A DNA stretch of 64,000 nucleotides from Sphingomonas sp. BGYR3 (GTDB lineage: Bacteria > Pseudomonadota > Alphaproteobacteria > Sphingomonadales > Sphingomonadaceae): NCBI RefSeq assembly GCF_025153455.1, contig NZ_JANZNT010000001.1, positions 1,684,001-1,748,000 on the forward strand, in the 5' to 3' direction. Every line of letters begins with the position of its first letter. Within the stretch, counting starts at the first letter, position 1. Below the pieces are notes generated by a model that was not told the DNA's origin, did no database searches, and saw only the letters and a list, made by a program, of their open reading frames with translations. Made by a program: the position numbers and the translations under genes. Positions 1 through 8,745 of the stretch are shown piece by piece.

Positions 1-611
1 TGAATCCGGTGAAGCAGATGGCTGCGCGCGAATAGAATCTTGCGAAGCTCGAAGCCCGCCGGCATCGCCGCCGATATACGCTGCAGGACATTGACCCGGT
101 CACTATGGGCCGTGCCGATGAACAGCAGATCGATGTCCTGCTCGACATCGCCGACATCGGCATATTGTTCGATGTAGAACAACGGGCGATAGGTCAGCCG
201 GGGGTCCGCACTGACATCCTCGATATCAAAGCTGAACGCGCGGTCGAACAGGTCAACCTTGTCCGACGACCCCTTGGGCATGTTGCGATAGCTGTCCCAG
301 AAATACAGCGTATGCCGTGCCTTTGGCAGCAGGGTACGCATCCGTCGGATCGTTTCCACCGAGAGGGCTTCGCCCTTGATGATGACGACGTCGCGAATGT
401 CATGTTCGGCGGCCTGGCGGAAAATCCGCTCGAAATACTCCGCGCTCTTTCGCTCGACCAGTTTGGGCGACAGCCGGACAAGCGCCTTGGTCTTGGTATC
501 GTTCGCCGGGCGATCGTTACACCATAAGACCGATCGACCGCGCGCTTCCAGCACTTTCACGATTTCCTGCGGATACCCGAAGAAATCGGCCGATATCAAA
601 AGAGTGTCCAT
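1..611 (-). CDS. Glycosyltransferase-like glycan biosynthesis protein (3' end beyond window)
   Basis: An open minus-strand frame begins at ATG 609-611 and runs off the left edge with no stop (at least 203 residues). It starts MDTLLISADFFGYPQEI and contains YFWDSYRNMPKG and DLLFIGTAHSDRV. A Rossmann-like opening and a second half starting LLFIGTAHSDR recall CgeB/DUF3880-type glycosyltransferases of polysaccharide loci, but no diagnostic motif is visible before the edge, so the family is inferred. It is the last gene seen of the leftward polysaccharide cluster. A CCGGCACC-C-GGTGCCGG palindrome lies at 627-643, just ahead of the start, and could be regulatory. Confidence 0.6.
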   Translation of the reverse strand, partial: MDTLLISADFFGYPQEIVKVLEARGRSVLWCNDRPANDTKTKALVRLSPKLVERKSAEYFERIFRQAAEHDIRDVVIIKGEALSVETIRRMRTLLPKARHTLYFWDSYRNMPKGSSDKVDLFDRAFSFDIEDVSADPRLTYRPLFYIEQYADVGDVEQDIDLLFIGTAHSDRVNVLQRISAAMPAGFELRKILFARSHLLHRI

Positions 612-729
612 AGCCCCTATTGTCCTCCGGCACCCGGTGCCGGTCCCGCACGCTGTCTCTGACCCGTGCCTCTAGCCGGTTATGCCAACCGGCTCCATGG
701 CGAAGTTGTGCTCGTCCGGCGGTACGGCA

Positions 730-3018
730 TCACCCGGCGCTGCATGCCACCGACGTGGTATAGCGCTGACCCGATAGGAGGCGCGCCCGCCACCAACCCG
801 GAACGCTGCCGGGCTCGACCCGGGCGTCGGCCGCGGTCCTCTCGCTCCTCAGGGACGACGGCGCAGCAACGGCGGATCGTTCTACCTCAATATCCACCGT
901 GCCTCGATCAGCGAAGCCGAGGATCGTCCAGCGCCCACCGGCACAACGCAGCCAAGTCTGCCCGTTGGTGCGAAGCACGCCAAAATCGACGAGCGCCGCC
1001 GGCCCGGTTCCCCGGCGGCCCCAATTGCCAGCGACGCCCCGTGGGTCGGCATAAATGCTTGCGGCATCGCGCATGAAGTCACTGCGACCATCGGCCATTG
1101 TCGTCGACCAGCCCTCTATTCCGGCGCCATATGCCGACCAACCGGCGCTTGCGACCTGTCGCCCTTTGCCGTCGGTGACCGGGGCAGTCCCGGTATTGGC
1201 CGTAATGACGAGGCCGTTGTCATAGCGCACCCGCACCGCCCGTCCTGCAGCCCGCGGCAATGCAGCCTCGATCGGTTGCCACTGGCCATCGACCGGGTAG
1301 CGGATCTCGGTAGCAGCTGCGCGGCGATAACCTTTTGCCACTGGCACCGACAGCGCCGCTTCCTGCACGAACAACCGCGGATCGGCCCACAGCGTCTGCG
1401 AGCGATACGGCAGATGGGCAAAAGCCAGTTGCTGCGTCCGATAGAGATCGCGAGTGCGTTCCTCAGTCATTGGATCGCGCGAGGCAGCCGTTGCCGGCGC
1501 GTATCGATTATAGAAACCCATGCCGAAATTATGCTGGTACGGATGGATCCGGAGCAGATCGAAATCGACCCACAGCGGCGCGTCGCGGATGTCCCCGGCA
1601 TAGCCCACCGTCATTTCCGCCTCGACGCCGTCCAGCGCGCCGGTCCAGTAGAAATGCTGATGCCCCTCTCCAAAAACCGGCCCCTTTTCGACGGATTGCA
1701 GCGCCTCGAACATCGCCTTGGAGCCGGCCAGAAAGGCGCTGAAGCGGCCTGCACCGGGTCGGCTCGCCTCCATATCGACCCGCTCCCAAGGCAGAAAGCT
1801 CGAATTGACATCGACGAACGCTGCCGTTGTTCCCAGCGTCTGCTTAATCGCTGGCGAATAACGTTGTGCCATTAACACAAACATGTCTGGCCGAAGCGAA
1901 TAAGATTGTTGGCCAACCGACGTGTTCAACCACGCTTTCAACATTGAACGATTACTGTCTACAGCAATACTGGTCGGATCAAACTCACCTGAATTAGGGT
2001 ACTGATCGATGTAATTCTGGTGCAGCGCAAATTCACACCCGACGGATTTCACCTTGCGACCAATCGACCTTAGAACCTCCGCCCCACCCAAAAATGCATT
2101 AGCCGGCAGCACAACAGGCAAACCATTATCATAGCCCATCTTCTGCCATACATGGACGATCAGGATGCAATCCGACAGCCCGGCAGCAATAAGATGATCA
2201 ATCCCTGCCTCTATATTGGCAAACGGCAGGGTTTCGGTGACATCAATGACTAGCCGCCCCCCAACACGATCATAGTATCGCGAGCGTGACCAGCTGTTTT
2301 TGGGCAGGACATCTTTCAACTGCCCAGACACGCGGACAATCAACCGTTCATGGAGAAGATTCCGTCGACCATCGGTCTTGGGTTCATACAGTGCCCCGCT
2401 CCCATCGTACCGCGTAGAGGCACTTGTTGACCAGTCGAGGTATGAAGAAATGAACAGCCCGTTGTTGCTGATACGATAAAATGGAACCGGACTATAAGGT
2501 AGAGCTATCCGGTTAAGCGCAGCGGCGACCGGCGCGTTGATCCGAAGCGCCGAAACCAATGGCTTGTCGCAAGTCATTTCTAGATTTAGCGCCCCACTCG
2601 CGATCCGGGCGACAAGGGCAAGCTTCACCCTTTCCCCATCAACGTCGACCTGTTGAATCAGCCTTATCTCGTTGTCGACGGACCGCAAGTCAGTCGATAT
2701 TACACTTACCCGCTGCCCGGCCCACTGCGGCGCGTAGCGGATTTCAATGGGGGCGACGTCCACTGACGCAACAACCGACAAAATGCCCGCCCCTCGGCCG
2801 GCACGTATGTCGGGTTTCCAGCGATAGTGCACTGCGCCCTTCTGTGTTCGCGCCGTAATCGTACCACTAGCTTCGTCGTTTATGAGGTCACGAGCGCTGG
2901 CTGACTTGACAACAGCCGGCAAAATCCACGCGTCAATTGGCGGGGGCTGCAAGTTAATTCCCAGCATTGCAGCGCTCAATCCAATGCCAATAACGTATAA
3001 TGTTCGGAGAGGAATCAT
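730..3018 (-). CDS. Secreted glycoside-hydrolase-like protein of the polysaccharide cluster
   Basis: About 762 residues. The chosen ATG at 3018 gives an N-terminal hydrophobic signal (MIPLRTLYVIGIGLSAAML). A GTG at 3138 would overlap the upstream polymerase and add a basic non-signal stretch; neither start has a strong ribosome site. An N-terminal beta-rich part (to about residue 270) is followed by a part that alternates hydrophobic strands with acidic residues: HVWQKMGYDNG near 289, FVDVNSS near 401 and GEGHQHFYW near 450. The FVDV/FGEG pair looks like TIM-barrel glycosidase active-site strands, which is my inference. Acting after the Wzy polymerase, it could trim or release exported polysaccharide. 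Alternative: a structural protein of unknown function. The codons are AT-richer than in the housekeeping genes. Confidence 0.5.
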   Translation of the reverse strand: MIPLRTLYVIGIGLSAAMLGINLQPPPIDAWILPAVVKSASARDLINDEASGTITARTQKGAVHYRWKPDIRAGRGAGILSVVASVDVAPIEIRYAPQWAGQRVSVISTDLRSVDNEIRLIQQVDVDGERVKLALVARIASGALNLEMTCDKPLVSALRINAPVAAALNRIALPYSPVPFYRISNNGLFISSYLDWSTSASTRYDGSGALYEPKTDGRRNLLHERLIVRVSGQLKDVLPKNSWSRSRYYDRVGGRLVIDVTETLPFANIEAGIDHLIAAGLSDCILIVHVWQKMGYDNGLPVVLPANAFLGGAEVLRSIGRKVKSVGCEFALHQNYIDQYPNSGEFDPTSIAVDSNRSMLKAWLNTSVGQQSYSLRPDMFVLMAQRYSPAIKQTLGTTAAFVDVNSSFLPWERVDMEASRPGAGRFSAFLAGSKAMFEALQSVEKGPVFGEGHQHFYWTGALDGVEAEMTVGYAGDIRDAPLWVDFDLLRIHPYQHNFGMGFYNRYAPATAASRDPMTEERTRDLYRTQQLAFAHLPYRSQTLWADPRLFVQEAALSVPVAKGYRRAAATEIRYPVDGQWQPIEAALPRAAGRAVRVRYDNGLVITANTGTAPVTDGKGRQVASAGWSAYGAGIEGWSTTMADGRSDFMRDAASIYADPRGVAGNWGRRGTGPAALVDFGVLRTNGQTWLRCAGGRWTILGFADRGTVDIEVERSAVAAPSSLRSERTAADARVEPGSVPGWWRARLLSGQRYTTSVACSAG

Positions 3019-3076
3019 TTTAATTCTAATCGCTAAACTACTCGATAATACAGTCAATAAAGCTTTTACCGTACAT

Positions 3077-4384
3077 CTAATCGACTTTCTGTATTTTCGT
3101 CGACGCCATCGACAACACCGGAGAATAATACTTTGCACGTCTAGAGTTGGCGTTCCAAAAGAAGAGCGCAGCCGCGATAGCAGGAATGCTGTGGATACTT
3201 AAAAAATAATACTGAACCATTTGCAACCCAAGGGTATTGTAAACGACTAGGGCGGTTCCGATCTGAACTGGACGCATCCATTTAGTGGCATGCTTCATGT
3301 ATAAAAGTATAAATCCATTAATGACGCCCGACAAAAACGGCATGATGACAACACCAAGCCATCCGAAGTTCGCAAACCCCCATTCTGCATTGGTCAGCCG
3401 CAAACCGCCCGTCACCAATTCCGATGTGTCTGCTCCGACATCATCAAAGGTTAGGGTCCAAATACTCGGGTTCCATTGATAGTTTCCGGGAATTAGGCCT
3501 CCGATAATCGTGCGGCCATAAGAATAATATTCTCCGTTAAGGAAACCATGCAGCCACCTCAACTGGTCGTTGATGTCAGGTGCCCCTGCAGAGACGAATT
3601 CCGAAAAGGACTCTCCTGCATAGGCATCGGTCATCCCCTGAAGTTCGAATGCACTGCCCAGCCAGAAGAAGAACACGCTACCGAATGGAAAGATGATGGC
3701 AACAAGCGGGATATACCAGCGCATACCTGCGCGCTGTTGCGCCGCCAATACGCCGAGAAACAACAACATACCGGCCGCCATCGGTCCACGCGACAGAGAA
3801 GCGATCAATGAGAGCACTGCTAGCGTGGCAATAACTACAAGGTATTTTGAACGTTTGTACCAAGCAAGCAGCAGTAGTACCGGCATGGTCATGTGAATGA
3901 TAGAAAATGAAAAACGATAAAGATAGGCAGCTTTATAGTACATATCTCGATACATACCCTTAAACTGTCGAGCAGAATAAGGATCATCAGCAAATATCGG
4001 CATAAAACCCATAATTGCATAGGCGAGATATATGCCGGCCACACAAATCGAAAATACAATTACTATTCTCTTTGTGATTATTGAGTAGCCAAGATCACGG
4101 TTAAAGTAGTTTGTAACATACATTGGGCCGAAGGTTCTGCGGGCATGTTTCGCAAACAGTACACCGGCACACAGTGACAAGCCTCCAAGTAGGTTGATAA
4201 GGATGAACGTCGTGACTGTCTCATCGGCATATCCGCTCCATACGTCCGTCAGGAGGCCTGGTATGACATAAGCGGTGATACAGAATCCGATCGCCAGATG
4301 GGCCGGAATATTCCAGCGGCTCCGCCAAACAAGGTAAGGGGCAAGAAGCTGAATGGACAACGCGAATACGGCTATAAATGTCAC
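3077..4384 (-). CDS. Wzy-like polysaccharide repeat-unit polymerase
   Basis: 435 residues, almost entirely membrane segments (about ten or more), starting MTFIAVFALSIQLLAPYLV. A long, less hydrophobic stretch at about residues 255-345 is the expected periplasmic loop of Wzy/EpsG-type polymerases, which join lipid-linked repeat units in the periplasm. Sequence conservation in this family is weak, so the call rests on topology and on neighbours: flippase, glycosyltransferase, acyltransferase and priming transferase. The DNA here is clearly AT-rich (for example around 3900-4100) compared with the rest of the window, a sign of foreign origin. A 166-bp gap separates it from the acyltransferase upstream, so it may have its own promoter. 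Confidence 0.7.
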   Translation of the reverse strand: MTFIAVFALSIQLLAPYLVWRSRWNIPAHLAIGFCITAYVIPGLLTDVWSGYADETVTTFILINLLGGLSLCAGVLFAKHARRTFGPMYVTNYFNRDLGYSIITKRIVIVFSICVAGIYLAYAIMGFMPIFADDPYSARQFKGMYRDMYYKAAYLYRFSFSIIHMTMPVLLLLAWYKRSKYLVVIATLAVLSLIASLSRGPMAAGMLLFLGVLAAQQRAGMRWYIPLVAIIFPFGSVFFFWLGSAFELQGMTDAYAGESFSEFVSAGAPDINDQLRWLHGFLNGEYYSYGRTIIGGLIPGNYQWNPSIWTLTFDDVGADTSELVTGGLRLTNAEWGFANFGWLGVVIMPFLSGVINGFILLYMKHATKWMRPVQIGTALVVYNTLGLQMVQYYFLSIHSIPAIAAALFFWNANSRRAKYYSPVLSMASTKIQKVD

Positions 4385-4550
4385 TGAAAACGAATCCCGC
4401 TTACGTTCGACGAAAAATCGCTTGGCAGGCCCCTTATTAGTGACATTCCGGTCACCGGATACGACCTGGGCACACCCCCAACATAGCCAGGTTGTACGCC
4501 GGGCGGTATTGATTTCTGCTCGTAGGTATATGCTGCATCAACCGCCCTCG

Positions 4551-6356
4551 TTAGTGTCGCGGTCCCTCAGCCCGACCTAGCGCGAAGATCGGGGTCCAGG
4601 CAGCATCGTCAAACGTAAACGAGGCAAAGAATTTCGCGCCAGCCTGGGTCAAATGAACTCGATCGACCGACAGAATGCGTCCATTCTCGTCAAAAATCGG
4701 TACCCCACCAAAACGACGATCCATCGTTACGAGCAGATCAACATATTGGTCGCTAGGAACCATTGCCTTGTACTTACTCTCGACCAACAGGGTTGCGGGA
4801 ATCGTGGACGCGCGAACGCGCGGTCGCTGCCATGAATCGACATGGATATAGGCATTCAGATTATACCCAAAATGTTTCGGCCCTACGACAACCAGCGGCT
4901 TGCTCGAGAAAATTGCGTTGCGCCAATCGATGGAACGGCATTCCCCGTCATACTGAAAGTTTGCGACGGCGATAACTGCGTCGGACTGCCTCACCAGTTC
5001 CTGCAACACCGAATCCCGGATATTATCGTCGCAAACGGAGGCGTCGTCGCGATAAAGGATATCGTACCCGCTGAACCTACCGCTTTCGATCATGACGTTG
5101 ATAAAGTCACGCGCTGTGCTGTTCCCGATCACAAGCAGGCGCGGCTTGCCATTTTCGACGAATGCATTCTTCCGGTAGACAAAGGCACGCTCATTATAGG
5201 CGATATAGCTGCCTTCTTCCAATCCCATGCCGGGCACACGCGCTGGCATCCCCGAAAGCTTGAAAACGACCAGCCCCAATGCCGCAACCACACCCGATCC
5301 GACAATCGTCGTTCCAAACACAAAGTTGCGCGATATCCTGGTGCGATTGCGGAACGGTTGCTCAACATATTTCCAGCTAAAGTAGGAAACAAAAAGCGTC
5401 CCAACGACCAACGATGCCATCAATATGGTGGAAGGCGGATTAATACTCAGTATGCGTGCGAATGAAAATACCGGCTGATGCCAGAGATAGACGCTGTAAC
5501 TTATAATGCCGACGCCGACGAAAGGCCTCATTGACAGGATCGAATTGACCATTGTGCCGTTGGTCGCAAACAATAGGACCAGCGCCGTCCCGACACATGG
5601 CAGAGCCGCATAGAAGGACGGGAACGGAGTCGCATCAGTATAACTGAACATTGCAATTAGAATAGCCGCGAACCCAGCCATCGACAGGACGTTTCGCGTC
5701 GCCTGCGACAGGTTGATCCGGTCCGAATAGACCGCGGCGATGGCACCGAATAATAGCTCCCAGGCACGGGTATGGATCAGGTAGAAGGAAGCGTTGGGAT
5801 AGTGATCAGTCAGCGCAGCGCTCAATCCAAAGCTGAATGTGGCGATAATAACCAAAAACCCTACAAAGTACCTCTTTGCTGCATTAAATATAAAAATCAC
5901 AGCAATCGGATAAAATAGGTAAAATTGCTCTTCTACTGCTAAGCTCCACGTGTGTAGTAGCGGCTTGAATTCGGATGAAAGCTCCCAATATCCACTTGTC
6001 AGAGTTAACAATATATTGTTGCTGAAAAACATCGCTGCGACAACGCTTTGAGAAAAGTTCTCAAAGTCATCCGGAAGCATAGTCAGATAAGCGGCGAGGA
6101 AGCTGGCTAGAACTACGACCAACAGGGCAGGCACGATACGTCGCGCACGGCGTTCGTAGAAGTCTACTATGCTGAAACCGCCCGATGTCGCCTGATCATA
6201 AATAATTTTCGAAATCAGAAAACCGCTGATGACGAAAAATATGTCCACGCCGATAAATCCCCCTGAGAACGGGGGAATCTTGGCATGGTTCAGGACTACC
6301 GGCAGAACCGCAATCGCTCTTAAGCCGTCGATCTCTCGCCTATACTTCAAGCTCAT
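4551..6356 (-). CDS. OafA/YrhL-type membrane acyltransferase with C-terminal SGNH domain
   Basis: 601 residues. The N-terminal acyltransferase-3 domain starts YRREIDGLRAIAVLPVVLNH (H24) and has the family signature HTWSLAVEEQFYLFYP beginning at H135, with about ten membrane segments to residue 370. The periplasmic tail has a variant SGNH block I (LLVIGNST near residue 410, with GNS in place of GDS) and a DRVH catalytic-type motif near 570. Known members O-acetylate O-antigen or exopolysaccharide: the membrane part passes the acyl group across and the SGNH part transfers it to sugar. It lies 10 bp downstream of the epimerase gene in the same leftward operon. The substrate is not deducible. The DNA is AT-richer than the flanking epimerase gene. 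Confidence 0.88.
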   Translation of the reverse strand: MSLKYRREIDGLRAIAVLPVVLNHAKIPPFSGGFIGVDIFFVISGFLISKIIYDQATSGGFSIVDFYERRARRIVPALLVVVLASFLAAYLTMLPDDFENFSQSVVAAMFFSNNILLTLTSGYWELSSEFKPLLHTWSLAVEEQFYLFYPIAVIFIFNAAKRYFVGFLVIIATFSFGLSAALTDHYPNASFYLIHTRAWELLFGAIAAVYSDRINLSQATRNVLSMAGFAAILIAMFSYTDATPFPSFYAALPCVGTALVLLFATNGTMVNSILSMRPFVGVGIISYSVYLWHQPVFSFARILSINPPSTILMASLVVGTLFVSYFSWKYVEQPFRNRTRISRNFVFGTTIVGSGVVAALGLVVFKLSGMPARVPGMGLEEGSYIAYNERAFVYRKNAFVENGKPRLLVIGNSTARDFINVMIESGRFSGYDILYRDDASVCDDNIRDSVLQELVRQSDAVIAVANFQYDGECRSIDWRNAIFSSKPLVVVGPKHFGYNLNAYIHVDSWQRPRVRASTIPATLLVESKYKAMVPSDQYVDLLVTMDRRFGGVPIFDENGRILSVDRVHLTQAGAKFFASFTFDDAAWTPIFALGRAEGPRH

Positions 6357-6366
6357 TGCTGGGTCT

Positions 6367-7506
6367 TTACACGTTCTTGCCGGTGCGCAGCAGTTGCCGG
6401 TCGCTCAGCTCTTGCAGCGACTTGTCAAAGCCGGAATCGGCGGCCTCGTGCGTGCTGGCCCAGTCGAGAAACGCCTTGAGACCGTCCCGGAACGCCCATT
6501 TCGGGGTGAAGCCTGTCAGCGCCTGAATGCGGGCGATGTCGGCCATGTTGTGGCGGATGTCGCCCACGCGGTATGCTCCCGTCACCTCGACCGGCACGTC
6601 CGCGCCATAGTGGTCGATGACGGCGCGCGCGACTTCCATCACGGTGGTCCGCTGGCCCGCCCCGACGTTCAGCGCGGTCACGCCATGGACGTCGGGCTGG
6701 CAGACGGCGGCTGTGGCATCGACGACGTCGTCGACGAACACGAAATCGCGGCTTTCCTCTCCGTCCTCGAAGATGTTGAGCCCCTTGCCCTGACGGACGA
6801 GGTTGGAGAACACCGCGAGGATGCCGGTATAGGGGTTGGACAGGCTCTGCCCCGGACCATAGACATTCTGATAACGCATGGCGAACCCGTCGATCCCCAG
6901 CGCCGATGCGAACATCAGTACCATCTGCTCCTGAACCTGCTTGGTCAGTCCGTAGAAGGACGAGGGACCATAGGGCGTGGCCTCCGCGGTCGGTTCGACG
7001 GTCACCGCACCGCCGCACACCGGGCAGACCGGGTCGAACCGTCCGGCGCCCATGTCCGCTTCGGTGCGGGCCGCGGGATAGACGCTGCCATGTTCGGCGC
7101 AGTGATACTGGCCCTCGCCATAAATCGCACGCGAAGATGCGACCACCAGCTTGCGCAGCGTCGCCGGGCGCTCGTTGACCAACAGGTCGAGCAGGACGGA
7201 AGTACCCTGAAGGTTGACGTCGGAATAATGCGAAACCTGGTACATCGACTGGCCGGTGCCGGTTTCCGCCGCCAGATGGACGATGACTTCCTGCCCGTCG
7301 ATCGCTTGCTGCATGACCGCCCTGTCACGGACGTCACCGTGAATGCAGCGGGCCACCGCCTCCAGTCCTTCGGGGAAGGCGGCGCCAACGCCGTGAATCT
7401 GTTCGCTGAGGTTGTCGAGAACCGTGACCTGCGCGCCGCCCTCCGACAGCTTGCGCGCGAGGCGCGACCCGATGAAGCCGGCGCCACCAGTGATGAGTAC
7501 GTGCAT
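6367..7506 (-). CDS. NAD-dependent sugar-nucleotide epimerase/dehydratase (extended SDR)
   Basis: 379 residues. GGAGFIGS at 7-14 is the NAD-binding glycine motif. S124/S125 and Y185-x3-K189 supply the SDR catalytic set. Between the serine and the tyrosine lies an insertion of about 45 residues with C136, H139 and C161-P-V-C164, resembling a small metal-binding ribbon. Family members with this insertion are often annotated dTDP-L-rhamnose 4-epimerase; that specificity is from memory and not shown here. It probably makes a nucleotide sugar for the surface polysaccharide. Its start codon directly abuts the flippase stop at 7507, so the two are very likely co-translated. Confidence 0.85.
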   Translation of the reverse strand: MHVLITGGAGFIGSRLARKLSEGGAQVTVLDNLSEQIHGVGAAFPEGLEAVARCIHGDVRDRAVMQQAIDGQEVIVHLAAETGTGQSMYQVSHYSDVNLQGTSVLLDLLVNERPATLRKLVVASSRAIYGEGQYHCAEHGSVYPAARTEADMGAGRFDPVCPVCGGAVTVEPTAEATPYGPSSFYGLTKQVQEQMVLMFASALGIDGFAMRYQNVYGPGQSLSNPYTGILAVFSNLVRQGKGLNIFEDGEESRDFVFVDDVVDATAAVCQPDVHGVTALNVGAGQRTTVMEVARAVIDHYGADVPVEVTGAYRVGDIRHNMADIARIQALTGFTPKWAFRDGLKAFLDWASTHEAADSGFDKSLQELSDRQLLRTGKNV

Positions 7507-8733
7507 TCAGACCGTCCTTTTCCGAAGCAAGGTCACGAGCGTGCGTGCCTGTATGAAAGAATTGAGCATTTCGCCGATCAATACGGCGATCGCCGCGCCA
7601 ATGAAACCATAGGCATAGCCGCCAAGCACGACCAGTACGGCGATGATCGCGAAGTTGGCAAGGTTGATCGCCAGCATTCGCCGAAACTCGCCGAGTGCCT
7701 GGATGAATACGGTCAGGCACAGATTCACGGATCGGAACGGCAGCGCCGCCAGCGCGATCCACAGGAAGGTTGGCGTGTAGCTGTAGGTGGGGAAGAACGC
7801 CCGCAGGCCGTAATTGCCCGCGACCGCCAGCACGATCGCCGTACCGGTCGAAACCACCAGCGCTGCGGTAATCCATTTGCGGATCATCCGCTTCAGCGGC
7901 GCGATCCCGTCGTCCTGCCAGACGATGGTCGATGCGCGCGCATAGATGGTCGACGTCATCGACGCGGCGACGAACAGCAGCGGCTCGGTCAGGCGCGCCG
8001 CCAGCGCCAGCTGGCCAAGGATCGCCGACGAAAACAGCACGCGGATATAGATCTGGTCGAACCGCGCGTAGGATAGGGCGAGAATGTTTGCGAGCGCGAT
8101 CGGTGTCGATGCCCGCAGCCACATTGCGGTCGTATCCGGATCCTTCTCGCCCGAGCGCGTGGACAGATCGCCAAACGCCAGCTTCAGCATCAGCGCCGCC
8201 ATCGCGACTTCGAAGCCGACCATCACCCCGAAGCTGGCTTCATAACCCCATCCCGCCAGATGCGCTGCAATCTGTGCGCCCCCGGCAAAGACGCCAAGGA
8301 TGCTCATGCGCACGGCAGCAGGCCGCAATATCCCGCGGGCCTGCAGCCAGTTGATCGCCAGATTGAGCCACAGGCTGGTTACCGCCGTCATCGCGATGAG
8401 CAACGCGGTGAGCAACGAGGCCACCCCCGTGAACGCCAAGATGATCGCCCCCGACACGGCAAGCGCGATCAGGCCGGAGGCGATCTTGATCCGCACGACC
8501 GAACGGAATTTCACGGATGCCGCGGCGTGATCAGGGCTGGCAAAGAAACGCAGCGACAGCGTATCGATGCCCCAGTCCGCTGCGAACCGCACGATTTCCG
8601 CCGTGGTCAGCGCAAAGGCGATCGGCCCGAACTCTGCCGATCCGAGCGAAGCGGCGACCAGATAGAGCACGAAGAGCCGCAGGCCGATGAACGTGGCCTT
8701 CGTTACCAGAAGGGCAAGGGCATCGAAGATCAC
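7507..8733 (-). CDS. Wzx-like polysaccharide flippase (MATE/MVF superfamily)
   Basis: 408 residues with about 12 predicted membrane helices, starting MIFDALALLVTKATFIGLRL, and an early SAEFGPIAFALTTAEIVRF segment typical of oligosaccharide flippases. It should move undecaprenyl-linked repeat units to the periplasm, where the Wzy-like protein encoded downstream would polymerise them. It is the second gene of a tight run: 12 bp after the glycosyltransferase and 0 bp before the epimerase. It is unlike the second flippase in this window (18585-20087) in detail, so the two may serve different glycans. Confidence 0.82.
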   Translation of the reverse strand: MIFDALALLVTKATFIGLRLFVLYLVAASLGSAEFGPIAFALTTAEIVRFAADWGIDTLSLRFFASPDHAAASVKFRSVVRIKIASGLIALAVSGAIILAFTGVASLLTALLIAMTAVTSLWLNLAINWLQARGILRPAAVRMSILGVFAGGAQIAAHLAGWGYEASFGVMVGFEVAMAALMLKLAFGDLSTRSGEKDPDTTAMWLRASTPIALANILALSYARFDQIYIRVLFSSAILGQLALAARLTEPLLFVAASMTSTIYARASTIVWQDDGIAPLKRMIRKWITAALVVSTGTAIVLAVAGNYGLRAFFPTYSYTPTFLWIALAALPFRSVNLCLTVFIQALGEFRRMLAINLANFAIIAVLVVLGGYAYGFIGAAIAVLIGEMLNSFIQARTLVTLLRKRTV

Positions 8734-8745
8734 GGCTGCCTGCCC

